From JBBDXA01 sp040902585 (GTDB lineage Bacteria; Planctomycetota; Phycisphaerae; Phycisphaerales; Phycisphaeraceae), in assembly GCA_040902585.1 (NCBI GenBank), contig JBBDXA010000187.1, positions 1 through 18,491 of the forward strand: a stretch of DNA of 18,491 bases. Direction: 5' to 3'. Position numbers and translations under genes: made by a program. The notes beneath the pieces were generated by a model. That model made no database searches and was not told the DNA's origin. It was given only the letters and a program-made list of their open reading frames with translations. Of the stretch, positions 7,715-15,360 are shown piece after piece (within the stretch, counting starts at the first letter, position 1; the number at the start of each line of letters is the position of its first letter).

Positions 7715-7817
7715 AACCACAGATGGGCACAGATGAACACGGATAAGAGAGCGAGTGGATGTTCAAGTGCGGGCTCATGACAAGACCATCTGTGTCCATC
7801 TGTGCTCATCTGTGGTT
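7715..7817. repeat. 30-bp inverted repeat of CACAGATG units inside the transporter operon
   Basis: Arm 7715-7744 (AACCACAGATGGGCACAGAT...) pairs with 7788-7817 at 27 of 30 positions around a 43-nt loop. Each arm is itself made of about 10-bp CACAGATGR units. It starts 6 nt after the stop of the second binding protein and ends 9 nt before the ATPase start, so it fills nearly the whole spacer. The pairing would give a stable RNA hairpin able to stabilise the upstream binding-protein mRNA. Confidence 0.85.
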
Positions 7818-7826
7818 AATTGAGAT

Positions 7827-9338
7827 ATGACGACCGCCACACCACTCCTCGAAGTCCGCAACGTCGTGAAACGCTTCCCCGGCGTCATCGCCCTGCGCGG
7901 CGTGAACCTCACGCTGCACGAGGGCGAAGTGCTCGCGCTCATCGGCGAGAACGGCGCGGGTAAGAGCACGCTCATGAAGATCCTTGCCGGTGTGCAGCAG
8001 CCGGATGAAGGCGATGTGCTGCTCGATGGTCAGCCTTCGGGGATCACCAGCGTGAAGAGCGCGCTGGAAAGAGGCGTCGCGCTCATTCATCAGGAATTGA
8101 ACCTGGCGGACAACCTGACCGTCGGCGCGAATATTTTCCTGGGTCGCGAGCCGACGAAGTTCGGCCTGATCGATCAGAAGCGGATCGATACCGAATCGAA
8201 GCGCTGGCTGGAAGCGATCGGGCTGACCTGTTCGCCGCGCATGCTGGTGGGCAACCTCGCCATTGGTCAGCAGCAGATGGTCGAGATCGCCAAGGCCCTT
8301 TCCATCGGTGCCCGCGTGCTCATTATGGATGAGCCCACCTCCAGCCTGACGCAGCACGAGACGGTGGCGCTCTTCGCCGCGGTGAAAGATCTGCGCGATT
8401 CGGGCGTCAGTGTGGTTTACATCTCGCATCGCCTGAGCGAAGTGAAGGAGCTGGCCGACCGCGTACTGGTCTTTCGCGACGGCGCTAATGCAGGCGAACT
8501 GAGCGGCAAAGACATTCATCACGAGGCGATGGTGAAGCTGATGGTCGGGCGCGATGTCTCGCAATTTTACCAGCACAAGGTGCATAAGCCGGGCCCGGCG
8601 ATGCTCGAAGTGAGCGGGCTGCACACGCCTGCGCATCCGGGCCAGATGCTGGACTTCACCGTTCACGCAGGCGAGATCGTGGGCATCGCGGGCCTGGTCG
8701 GCGCGGGCCGCACCGAGATGCTGCGCACCGTGTTCGGCGTGGACCGGGCCGTCGGCGGCATCATCCGCGTGGCGGGCAAACCGGTGAACATCTTCAGTCC
8801 GCGCGACGCGATCGAGGCCGGCCTCGCACTCGTGCCCGAAGACCGCAAGCAGCAGGGGCTCATCCTCGAGATGGCGGTGCGCACCAACATCGGTCTGGCG
8901 AGTCTGAGGCGGGAGAAGAAGGCCGTGGCTTTTTTGAATCGTCCTTATGAACGGATCGTCGCCGATGAGATGATCGCGGCCCTGGGCATTAAGACGCCCG
9001 GGCCCGAGCAGATCGTGCAGTATCTTTCGGGCGGCAACCAGCAGAAGGTCGTGCTGGGCAAGTGGCTGGCGATGAAGCCGCGCGTGCTGATGCTCGATGA
9101 ACCGACGCGCGGCATCGACGTGGGCGCCAAGGCTGAGATTTACGCCCTCATGGAAAAGCTGGCCAAGACCGGCGTCGCGATTCTCTTCGTCTCCAGTGAA
9201 ATGGAAGAAATCCTGGGCATGTCCGACCGCGCCCTGGTCATGCACGAAGGCCGAATCACTGGCGAACTTCAACGCGGTGAGCTGAGCGAGGAAGCGGTGA
9301 TGCACCTGGCGACGGGGCGTGAAGCGGTCGCGGTGTAA
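7827..9338 (+). CDS. Sugar ABC transporter ATP-binding protein, RbsA-like double ATPase
   Basis: This is a 503-residue protein with two fused ABC domains, the usual size for RbsA/XylG/MglA. Domain 1 has Walker A GENGAGKST (residues 40-48), Q-loop HQE (88-90), signature LAIGQQQMVEIAKAL (144-158) and Walker B VLIMDEP (164-170). Domain 2 has a degenerate Walker A GLVGAGRTE (289-297), signature LSGGNQQKVVLGKWL (400-414) and Walker B VLMLDEPTRGIDVGAK (420-435). The degenerate second Walker A is normal for this family. The first signature has Ala-Ile where Ser-Val/Ile is more usual. The protein powers import through the RbsC-like permease from the cytoplasmic side. The ATG at 7827 lies just after the inverted repeat, with no strong Shine-Dalgarno (TTGAGAT only), which fits lower translation than for the binding proteins. 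Confidence 0.95.
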   Translation: MTTATPLLEVRNVVKRFPGVIALRGVNLTLHEGEVLALIGENGAGKSTLMKILAGVQQPDEGDVLLDGQPSGITSVKSALERGVALIHQELNLADNLTVGANIFLGREPTKFGLIDQKRIDTESKRWLEAIGLTCSPRMLVGNLAIGQQQMVEIAKALSIGARVLIMDEPTSSLTQHETVALFAAVKDLRDSGVSVVYISHRLSEVKELADRVLVFRDGANAGELSGKDIHHEAMVKLMVGRDVSQFYQHKVHKPGPAMLEVSGLHTPAHPGQMLDFTVHAGEIVGIAGLVGAGRTEMLRTVFGVDRAVGGIIRVAGKPVNIFSPRDAIEAGLALVPEDRKQQGLILEMAVRTNIGLASLRREKKAVAFLNRPYERIVADEMIAALGIKTPGPEQIVQYLSGGNQQKVVLGKWLAMKPRVLMLDEPTRGIDVGAKAEIYALMEKLAKTGVAILFVSSEMEEILGMSDRALVMHEGRITGELQRGELSEEAVMHLATGREAVAV

Positions 9339-9353
9339 TGGATGATGTGGCTG

Positions 9354-9455
9354 GGTGCCATGGGTCGCGGAGGTCCGCCGACGAGACCCGTGCCGATTCA
9401 CCGCCAACGTCTCTCGCACGGGTCTGCTCACCAAGCCTCGCCGACCCGTGGCACC
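9354..9455. repeat. 40-bp inverted repeat with GCCACGGGTC/GACCCGTG ends
   Basis: Arm 9354-9393 pairs with 9416-9455 at about 30 of 40 positions, mismatches being concentrated in the middle. Each arm also has GGGTC near one end and GACCC near the other, so it can fold alone. The rest of the 257-nt ATPase-permease gap (9456-9595) shows no other structure. The core GCCACGGGT...ACCCGTG resembles part of the element at 15361-15519. Confidence 0.75.
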
Positions 9456-9595
9456 GATGCGCCCCGACGCCCGGTTATCTCAATCGCTTCGACCGAAAAC
9501 CTCATTTTCAACTTGCTGCGTTTAACTTATCCTTTCCCCACTGTCTCCCGCCGCGGCGGTGCTTCAAACGTCGGCCCAAATCGGACCGCAGTTCC

Positions 9596-10552
9596 ATGAA
9601 GAAAATTCTCGGCATCTTCGGCCTCCTCTTCGTCGTCTGTCTCATCACGGCGATCTTCAGCGACCGGTTCCTCACCTCCGGCAACATCGAAAACCTCCTT
9701 CGCCGCACCGCCCTGTTCGGCACCATCAGCATCGGCGCGGCCTTCGTCATCATCACCAGCGGTATCGACCTTTCCATCGGCTCGCTCATCGGCGTCGTCG
9801 GCGTCCTGCTCCCGTGGCTCATGCGGCAGCACGGCTGGAGCGTCCCCGCGTCGCTGGGCATGGTCATGCTCGTGTCGCTGACCGTCGGTCTGGGACACGG
9901 CCTGCTCATCACCAAGCTCAGGTTGCAACCGTTCATCGTCACGCTCTGCGGCCTGATGTTTTACCGAGGCCTGGCGCGGTTCATCGCCGGTGACAACTCG
10001 CAGGGCTTCGGCACGGACTACGAAGGACTCAAATCGCTGGCGACGTTTCCGACCGTGTTCATCATCATGGCGATCATCGCCGCCATCGCGATCATCTTTC
10101 TCAACTTCACCATCTACGGCCGATACCTCATGGCCCTGGGCCGCAACGAACAGGCGGCCCGGTTCAGCGGCATCAACACCGACCGCATGATCATCGTCGC
10201 CTACGTCCTCTGCTCGCTGCTGGCGGGCGTCGGCGGCGTGCTGTTCGCGCTGGACACGTCCTCCATCCAGCCCTCGAACTTCGGCAGCTTCTACGAACTC
10301 TACGCCATCGCCGCGGCCGTACTCGGCGGCTGCTCCCTGCGCGGCGGCGAAGGCTCCATCATCGGCGTCATCATCGGCGCGGCCGTCATGGTCGTCCTCA
10401 ACAACTCCATCATCCTCCTGCGCATCCCCTCGGAACTGGAATACTGCATCATCGGCGCGGTGATCCTTGCCGGCGCGATCGTGGATGAACTCGTCAAGCG
10501 CATCGCCGCGAGCAGAAGGGCCGCGAAACAGGCGCGGGCGGCGATGGAGTAG
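9596..10552 (+). CDS. Sugar ABC transporter permease, RbsC-like
   Basis: This is a 318-residue integral membrane protein, matching the ~320 of RbsC/XylH. It has about eight to ten hydrophobic helices, starting with ILGIFGLLFVVCLITAIF. Family hallmarks are SGIDLSIGS (residues 55-63) and ALGRNEQAARFSGI (180-193). The cytoplasmic loop AAVLGGCSLRGGEGSIIG (240-257) is the part that contacts the ATPase. The frame is open for 86 codons upstream of the ATG at 9596, but that stretch is intergenic repeat translated into Pro/Arg/Ser-rich sequence, and MKKILGIFG is a typical family start. It is the last gene of the operon. No sugar kinase, isomerase or regulator follows on this strand. Confidence 0.94.
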   Translation: MKKILGIFGLLFVVCLITAIFSDRFLTSGNIENLLRRTALFGTISIGAAFVIITSGIDLSIGSLIGVVGVLLPWLMRQHGWSVPASLGMVMLVSLTVGLGHGLLITKLRLQPFIVTLCGLMFYRGLARFIAGDNSQGFGTDYEGLKSLATFPTVFIIMAIIAAIAIIFLNFTIYGRYLMALGRNEQAARFSGINTDRMIIVAYVLCSLLAGVGGVLFALDTSSIQPSNFGSFYELYAIAAAVLGGCSLRGGEGSIIGVIIGAAVMVVLNNSIILLRIPSELEYCIIGAVILAGAIVDELVKRIAASRRAAKQARAAME

Positions 10553-10560
10553 TCCGAGGC

Positions 10561-10704
10561 GGAAAAGTTCAAAGACAAAAGATCCAAATCTCAAACAACC
10601 TACAAATCACAAATTTCAAATCTTAGTCTGCGTGTGATTTGTGAGTTGAGAATTGATTCTTGTGATTTGTTTGTGATTTGGAGCTTTCGTCTTTGAGATT
10701 TTCC
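10561..10704. terminator. AT-rich 38-bp inverted repeat between convergent permease and ruvA genes
   Basis: Arm 10561-10598 (GGAAAAGTTCAAAGACAAAA...) pairs with 10667-10704 at 33 of 38 positions. The intervening 68 nt contain further CAAATCACAAAT and GTGATTTG motifs that can extend the pairing. It fills the 154-nt gap between the ends of two convergent genes and is much more AT-rich than its surroundings. A bidirectional transcript-end role is likely from position. Confidence 0.75.
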
Positions 10705-10706
10705 CC

Positions 10707-11381
10707 TCAAGCTCCTGCTTTGATGCGGTAAATCCGGTTGATCAGCTCCGTCACATCCTTCGGGCGGTCGTCTTCGCTCATCGCCGCGTCGATCCACTGC
10801 ACCGCCTGCACCCGGTTTTCGCCCAGCGCCAGCAGCGTTTCCATCGCCTCGCGCGCCATCGAGCCCGCGCCGCCGGCCGCTTGCGGCTTCGCACTCCCCT
10901 TCTTCTTCCCGTCGCCCGTCGCGCCGTATGCCGCAGCGCTGACGAACGAGTTCACTTTGTCTTTCAAGGTCAGCACGATGGTTTCCGCCGTGCGCTTGCC
11001 GACTTCGGGCAGACTCTGAAGCAAAGAGACATCACGATCAGCGATGGCACCGGCAATCGTCGCCGTGTCCAGCGCGAAGGCCCGCAGCGCCCGCTTGTAA
11101 CCGATGCCTTTGCAAGTGGTGAACAGTTCGTAGAAGCGAAGGTCGCCCGCGGTGAGGAAGCCCGCGAGTCTGGGGATCATGCTCGAACCCTGGCCCTGTG
11201 ACTCCAGCCAGTTGAATGTGTGCAGCGTGACGGCCCCGCCTATCGAATCCATCAGCCGCGTGACCGCGAACGACGGCAGGCGCACCTCGTACGTGAGCGC
11301 GCCGGTCGCCGGGTCGCCGATGCGGACAAAGGCGACGCCGTCATCGATCGAATCGAGTATGCCGTGAATGCGGGCGATCAT
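10707..11381 (-). CDS. ruvA: Holliday junction branch migration protein RuvA
   Basis: This is a 224-residue protein, slightly longer than the usual ~200. The N-terminal OB fold starts MIARIHGILDSIDDGVAFVR and includes TYEVRLPSFA. The first helix-hairpin-helix is FYELFTTCKGIGYKRALRAF (83-102). The second is LLQSLPEVGKRTAETIVLTL (120-139), with the PxVGKRTAE core diagnostic of RuvA. A flexible Gly/Lys/Ala linker (151-174) leads to the small C-terminal domain III (EAMETLLALGENRVQAVQWI), which contacts the RuvB motor. RuvA binds four-way DNA junctions as a tetramer and directs RuvB-driven branch migration. Neither ruvB nor ruvC is in the window. The start ATG at 11381 is set by the OB-fold homology; an in-frame extension to 11441 is not conserved-looking. 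It lies 71 nt downstream of the flippase-like gene. Confidence 0.94.
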   Translation of the reverse strand: MIARIHGILDSIDDGVAFVRIGDPATGALTYEVRLPSFAVTRLMDSIGGAVTLHTFNWLESQGQGSSMIPRLAGFLTAGDLRFYELFTTCKGIGYKRALRAFALDTATIAGAIADRDVSLLQSLPEVGKRTAETIVLTLKDKVNSFVSAAAYGATGDGKKKGSAKPQAAGGAGSMAREAMETLLALGENRVQAVQWIDAAMSEDDRPKDVTELINRIYRIKAGA

Positions 11382-11452
11382 GGCGAGATGATAAGGGATG
11401 TTTAGCGGTCGCACCGAAGGTGCCCTCGCGGCGGCGTGCACCCCCGCGCGAT

Positions 11453-12775
11453 TCAGGACACCATCGCTGCCTTGGCGCTGTCGGATGTGTGATCTGATGC
11501 CGCGTCCTCATCCGCCGCCATCGCCGTCGCATCCTTTGCTTGATCTTCCTGTTCCTCGTCGCGCTCCGGGTGCATGTGAATGTCACCGCGCAGGAGGAAG
11601 AGCGAACCCAGCAGCGAGTAGAAGATCTGGTAGAAGCGGATCATCAGCAGCATGCCGATGATCTGATTCTCCGTCGCGCCCGCTCCCATGATCAGCACCA
11701 TCGCCAGGCCTTCCATCACGCCCAGCCCCTGGTACGTCAGCGGCACCGCAGCGGCGAGGAACAGCACCGGCACCACGGTCATGAGCAATCCCAGCGGTGA
11801 TTCCATGCCCAGCGCGTAGCCCGCGATCGCCGTCGCCCCCGCCAGCGTGACATGCACCGGCAGACTCATCAGCACCGCCGCGATCACCGTTCCGATGTGT
11901 TTCTTATACGCCAGGGCCGCCTCATCGAGCTTCTGCAAGAGCGAGTAGCCGGGCAACTTGCTGAAGAGCTTGCCCGAGATGCCCAGCATCTTTCGGATGC
12001 GGGTGGAGAAGTAAATGATCGCACCGATGAAGCCCGCGCCCAGGCCGAGCCAGATGTACATCGTCACCTGATTCACGACGGTGCTCTGCTCGCCGCTCAG
12101 TTCCAACCAGCCCGCGCTGGTTGACAGGAGCATGAACAGACCCGCGACGCCCGCCATGATGATCAGGCCGATGAGTCCGGTGATGCGATCGAAGACCACG
12201 GTCATGACCGAGTCAGCGCGGCGAGCGGAGTTCTTGGCCGCATAATACGCCTTGACGAGATCGCCGCCGGTGGTGCCGGGCATGCAGTAATTGAAGAAGC
12301 TGCCGACCATGGTGAGGCGGAAGGATTGCCAGACGGTGCATTCCAGTCCGCGTGCCCGCATGAGGAGCCACCAGCGGTAGGACTGGATGATGTAGATGGG
12401 CCCGACGATGAGCAGGCCGATGAGCAGCAGTCCGAACTTGGCGTGGGTGAGCGTGGCGGTGACGCCGGGCTTGGCGCGGAAGTTGCTCAGCGCGGGGCCG
12501 ATGTCGTCGCGGGTGACGATCTTTGTTTTGCCCGCCTGCGATTGGATGGTGAGGTTGCCCACGCCGCCGAGCAGATCGCCTTCGACCACGAGCCAGTCCT
12601 CGGGCTTGTCGAGGGAAACAGTGCCGCCGTCGACGAGCTTGTGCTGGATGACCTGGCCGTCAGCGGTCTGCGACGGCACCACGACGTGGTCGGACCACGT
12701 GAGGTTCACCGCGATGTAGGCGATGCCCGCCGCGGCGAAGAGGATGCGCAGGATGAGAGACAAATGCTTCTTCAT
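11453..12775 (-). CDS. LPG_synthase_TM (UPF0104) family membrane protein with an extracytoplasmic insert
   Basis: This 440-residue multi-pass protein contains the core of the lysylphosphatidylglycerol synthase transmembrane / AglD-like family. Diagnostic segments are YRWWLLMRARG (133-143), GSFFNYCMPGTTGGDLVKAY (158-177), SVMTVVFDRITGLIGL (189-204) and AAAVPLTYQGLGVMEG (341-356). Members flip or transport lipids, or are the membrane half of MprF-type enzymes; no aminoacyl-transferase domain is present here. Unusually, about 85 residues lie between the first helix (7-23) and the second (113-130). This soluble insert has a beta-rich look (WLVVEGDLLGGVGNLTIQS) and is probably extracytoplasmic. 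The C-terminal ~40 residues are acidic and probably disordered. The start at 12775 (MKKHLSLIL) fits an N-terminal first helix; upstream Met codons exist but add charged residues. The substrate is unknown. Confidence 0.85.
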   Translation of the reverse strand: MKKHLSLILRILFAAAGIAYIAVNLTWSDHVVVPSQTADGQVIQHKLVDGGTVSLDKPEDWLVVEGDLLGGVGNLTIQSQAGKTKIVTRDDIGPALSNFRAKPGVTATLTHAKFGLLLIGLLIVGPIYIIQSYRWWLLMRARGLECTVWQSFRLTMVGSFFNYCMPGTTGGDLVKAYYAAKNSARRADSVMTVVFDRITGLIGLIIMAGVAGLFMLLSTSAGWLELSGEQSTVVNQVTMYIWLGLGAGFIGAIIYFSTRIRKMLGISGKLFSKLPGYSLLQKLDEAALAYKKHIGTVIAAVLMSLPVHVTLAGATAIAGYALGMESPLGLLMTVVPVLFLAAAVPLTYQGLGVMEGLAMVLIMGAGATENQIIGMLLMIRFYQIFYSLLGSLFLLRGDIHMHPERDEEQEDQAKDATAMAADEDAASDHTSDSAKAAMVS

Positions 12776-13295
12776 GTCTTCAATTCCCACCAGCTTAATC
12801 CGCGACGGCATCGGCCGCATGGACGGGGCCGCCGCGCGACGCCTCGCATGGGTGGTTTATCGGCGGAAAGGGGGGCACGCTCCACATCTGCCAGCCTCGG
12901 CGAACCCGCGGCGGGGCGCTTGTGGCAACCGGCGAACGGACCGATGTCAGCAGCTTCTCGCGACCCGCCTCCGCCCGTCGCCGCCACTGATACGAACCGC
13001 GGCCGGGCGGGTTCGTGCCCTCCGCCCAGAAGAAAGGCATACTGATACGTAATCTATTGATATTAAATAAGTTATACTATGTATGCCGCATGTCTACCCC
13101 GACATTTGCCCTTGTCTACCCGCCAAGGGTTGTGCCGGCGGTGGATCGCCTTGGCTGCCGACGGCAGGAGAGACGCGGGCCGGGCGACACGATCGTGCGG
13201 ACTGCGAATAGAATCCAAACATTATTTGACCATCAGCGAGGCCGGTGGGGTCGCCGATTCGCCCAGCGCTTCGCCCGCGCCGTCTTCGCCGGGTC
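12776..13295. other. Gene-poor region upstream of the flippase-like gene
   Basis: No convincing gene is seen. Open frames here on both strands give Arg/Pro-rich translations typical of GC-rich non-coding DNA. Positions 13040-13085 are a sharp AT-rich island in GC-rich surroundings, including TTGATA at 13057-13062 and TATACT at 13073-13078, but the two are only 10 nt apart and do not form a normal promoter pair. Promoters for the minus-strand gene starting at 12775 should lie in the left part. Confidence 0.5.
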
Positions 13296-13632
13296 ACGGG
13301 CAAGCGGGTTCATGAGGGGCGTTCCATCCCCGAGCTGCTGCGTGAGCATCAGGAATCATCCATCTCGCGACATTCCTCGATCGTGGAAGACATGGACCCG
13401 GCGGTGGAGCGCGTGATCCTGCACTGCCTGGAGCGCGAAGCCCACCTCAGGCCGCCGTCGGCAAGAGCGGTGAGCGCTGCTTCTTCACGTCCCGATGAGC
13501 GCCGACCTCGGCGCCTGGTACGCTCGGTCGACGCCGGTGATGATCGCGTTTGTGCTGATCGTTGCCGGACTGGGCTTCTACACGAGCACGCTGTCGGGAC
13601 GAATGACGCGAGCCGCGCCGCAGTCGGCGTGA
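13296..13632 (+). pseudogene. Decayed Ser/Thr protein kinase fragment (C-lobe plus membrane segment)
   Basis: From 13296 the frame reads TGKRVHEGRSIPELLREHQ, then IVEDMDPAVERVILHCLERE and LRPPSARAVSAA (to about 13481). This is the characteristic end of a bacterial Ser/Thr kinase C-lobe: the helix F/G region with TGK, then the D-P-x-V-E-R-V-I-x-x-C-L-E helix and LRP. No HRD, DFG or glycine-rich loop occurs upstream in any frame. After 13481 the same frame becomes Arg-rich nonsense, while the +1 frame from 13495 reads MSADLGAWYARSTPVMIAFV and LIVAGLGFYT, a membrane helix, to a stop at 13632. Kinases of this type often have a membrane helix shortly after the kinase domain, so a frameshift within a 5'-truncated kinase gene is the simplest reading. 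It is non-functional as a kinase. The 45-residue +1 frame could also be an independent small membrane protein. Confidence 0.65.
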
Positions 13633-13722
13633 GATCACTTCCGAGGCAATCGCTCCACATGCGTGACCAAGTCCGCATCGACAGGCGGATCGCGTGGAGT
13701 GCGGACGAAACTCGGGGGGATC

Positions 13723-14766
13723 TCAAGGTTTCGTATCAATGAACCGTTCGCGCAGCAGGTGCCATTCGTTCTCATTCATCTCCCACTCGCTGTAGATCGC
13801 GATGCCTTGGTAGTTCGCGGGTAGAGCGTGGTCGCTTGCGTCTTCGCACAGGGACCGAAGCCCCGCGTGAATGCCCATCAGCGCCTGCTCCAGGTTCTCC
13901 ACCTCCGGATGGTGATAACCCGAGTCGGCATCGTCATACACCGGCACGCCCAGCAGCACGGGCGTGTCAGCGGACCACGCGAGCACTTCCTGCGTCCACG
14001 CGCTCATGAGCGATTGATACACCTTGCCGTGACGGATGGCTGTGTCGTACATCATCACGACGACCTGATCCACGCGCTGCGACACAGCCCGGAAGTACGC
14101 CTCCTCCCAATGCACCTCGGGATAAGGATGCCACCGCGTCGGCGGCGGATAGGCGGCCACCGAAAGCACCTTGCCCGCCGGCATCGCACGCTTGAGCTCT
14201 TCCAGCAACGTGAGAAAGCCGGCATCACCCGAAGGCAGCGGTTCGATGTTGATGTGAACGCCTGCCAGTCGAGGATGTTTTTCGAGAAGATCGCGCACGG
14301 AATCGCAAAAGGTCTTGCGCCAGGCGGGGTCGTTTGGCCGGGCCTGACGATTGAGCACGCCGCCGACCCACGGCAACACGCGGAAACCTTCCATGCGATC
14401 GAGGAACAATGCGGCCTGGGCCTCATCCCATTTCGCGATTCTGCCCTGCGGCGAGCAGGGACACAGATGCGGAAACACATCGCGGATGTGATGGGCCTTC
14501 AACCGCAAGGCGAGTTCATCGATGCGAACCACATCGCGGAACTTCGCCGGGTCGCGGTTGTTTTCGGTGAACCAGTCATCATGCCCGAGCCAGCCGTGCT
14601 GGAGCCAGATGCCGTTGGTGTGAAGGTCGTGAGTGCCATCGCGCAGGTCCAGGCCGGGGGACCAGAGGGAGTAGGCGAGGATGAGGAGGAAGAATGTGGC
14701 GAGGAGGAGGATCAGGATGCGGCGGAGGCGGCCAGGTTTTTTGCGTGGTTTCAACGGTGTGGCCAT
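13723..14766 (-). CDS. Membrane-anchored GH18-like (chitinase/peptidoglycan-hydrolase fold) protein
   Basis: This is a 347-residue protein with an N-terminal anchor: basic MATPLKPRKKPGRLRR, then a helix at residues 17-34, placing the rest outside the cytoplasmic membrane. The body looks like a TIM barrel of the GH18 superfamily. Strand-4 motif LAGVHINIEPLP lies at 167-178, strand-6 motif QVVVMMYDT at 234-242, and strand-8 motif GIAIYSEWEM at 321-330. Family enzymes cleave beta-1,4 GlcNAc-containing glycans using the DxxDxDxE motif. Here the catalytic Glu (E175) is kept, but the preceding aspartates are His171 and Asn173, so activity may be changed or lost. The start ATG at 14766 gives a sensible anchor. 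The next minus-strand gene upstream ends 52 nt away, so the two may be co-transcribed. The GH18 call rests on motif pattern only. Confidence 0.7.
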   Translation of the reverse strand: MATPLKPRKKPGRLRRILILLLATFFLLILAYSLWSPGLDLRDGTHDLHTNGIWLQHGWLGHDDWFTENNRDPAKFRDVVRIDELALRLKAHHIRDVFPHLCPCSPQGRIAKWDEAQAALFLDRMEGFRVLPWVGGVLNRQARPNDPAWRKTFCDSVRDLLEKHPRLAGVHINIEPLPSGDAGFLTLLEELKRAMPAGKVLSVAAYPPPTRWHPYPEVHWEEAYFRAVSQRVDQVVVMMYDTAIRHGKVYQSLMSAWTQEVLAWSADTPVLLGVPVYDDADSGYHHPEVENLEQALMGIHAGLRSLCEDASDHALPANYQGIAIYSEWEMNENEWHLLRERFIDTKP

Positions 14767-14818
14767 GCGGGAGATGATAGGCGAGGAAACCGAAATGAAG
14801 AGCGCGTCGCGTATGCAC

Positions 14819-15262
14819 TTAAAAGTGCGGGTTGTCTCGCTTACTCGCCTTCCCTTTCGCCTGTTTGCGTTCGAGGCGATCGCGCATTCCTTTTAACTTA
14901 CGGTCGAACTTCGGCGAAACGACAAGCGTGTGATACCAGAGCCAAAGGGTCGCGATTAGAAAGAGCCCCGCCCCCGAGGCGCGATAGGTCGGTTTCTCAA
15001 TATAGAGAAGTGGAATGGATAGCAAGCAAAGGAGTGTCTGAGTGAGGACTGCGCCGAATATTCCGCGGTGGAAAAAGAGCAGACGCCTGCATTGAGGACA
15101 GACCTGATATCGCAGGCGTGATCCAAAACCGCACTGGCACCCGGTGTCGATCAAGTGAACACGGTCACAGCCGGGGCAGGTCGTTTCGTCATGGGGAAAC
15201 GCCCGGCCACACGCCTCACACGGTGCTTCGATGATTTGCAAATCCGTACGCTTCATCGTCAT
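14819..15262 (-). CDS. Small zinc-ribbon membrane protein
   Basis: This is a 147-residue protein of unknown function. The N-terminal ~55 residues hold eight cysteines in paired knuckles: CEACGR, CPGCDR, the CQC of GCQCGF, and CPQCRR. This suggests two zinc ribbons in the cytoplasm. Two hydrophobic helices follow (IFGAVLTQTLLCLLSIPLLY and GAGLFLIATLWLWYHTLVV), and the C-terminus is strongly basic (KLKGMRDRLERKQAKGKASK). The start is taken as the ATG at 15262 (MTMKRTDLQ); a second ATG two codons later is equally possible. The frame extends upstream to 15391, but that part runs through repeat-rich intergenic DNA. Confidence 0.7.
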   Translation of the reverse strand: MTMKRTDLQIIEAPCEACGRAFPHDETTCPGCDRVHLIDTGCQCGFGSRLRYQVCPQCRRLLFFHRGIFGAVLTQTLLCLLSIPLLYIEKPTYRASGAGLFLIATLWLWYHTLVVSPKFDRKLKGMRDRLERKQAKGKASKRDNPHF

Positions 15263-15360
15263 CAGTTTACCCGCTCCATCACTCCGCCTCTTCACCGCAT
15301 CGATTGCCTTGCTGAAAAGCACCTGATCGGAAGAGACGAGGGTTGCTGCGCTCGGGTCTT

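Noticed and set aside
7806..9434. 542-codon open frame on the minus strand opposite the ABC ATPase gene
   Set aside because: The plus strand carries complete Walker A, signature and Walker B motifs for two domains; the antisense frame has low-complexity His/Arg-rich sequence.
9338..9595. N-terminal extension of the permease frame back to the ATPase stop
   Set aside because: The extension translates the inverted repeat and spacer; MKKILGIFG at 9596 is a standard RbsC-like start.
13057..13078. Promoter TTGATA/TATACT in the AT-rich island
   Set aside because: The hexamers are only 10 nt apart, and no intact gene follows.
13015..13416. 133-codon plus-strand open frame in the gene-poor region
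   Set aside because: Its translation is Arg/Ser-rich with no motif, and it overlaps the kinase remnant in another frame.
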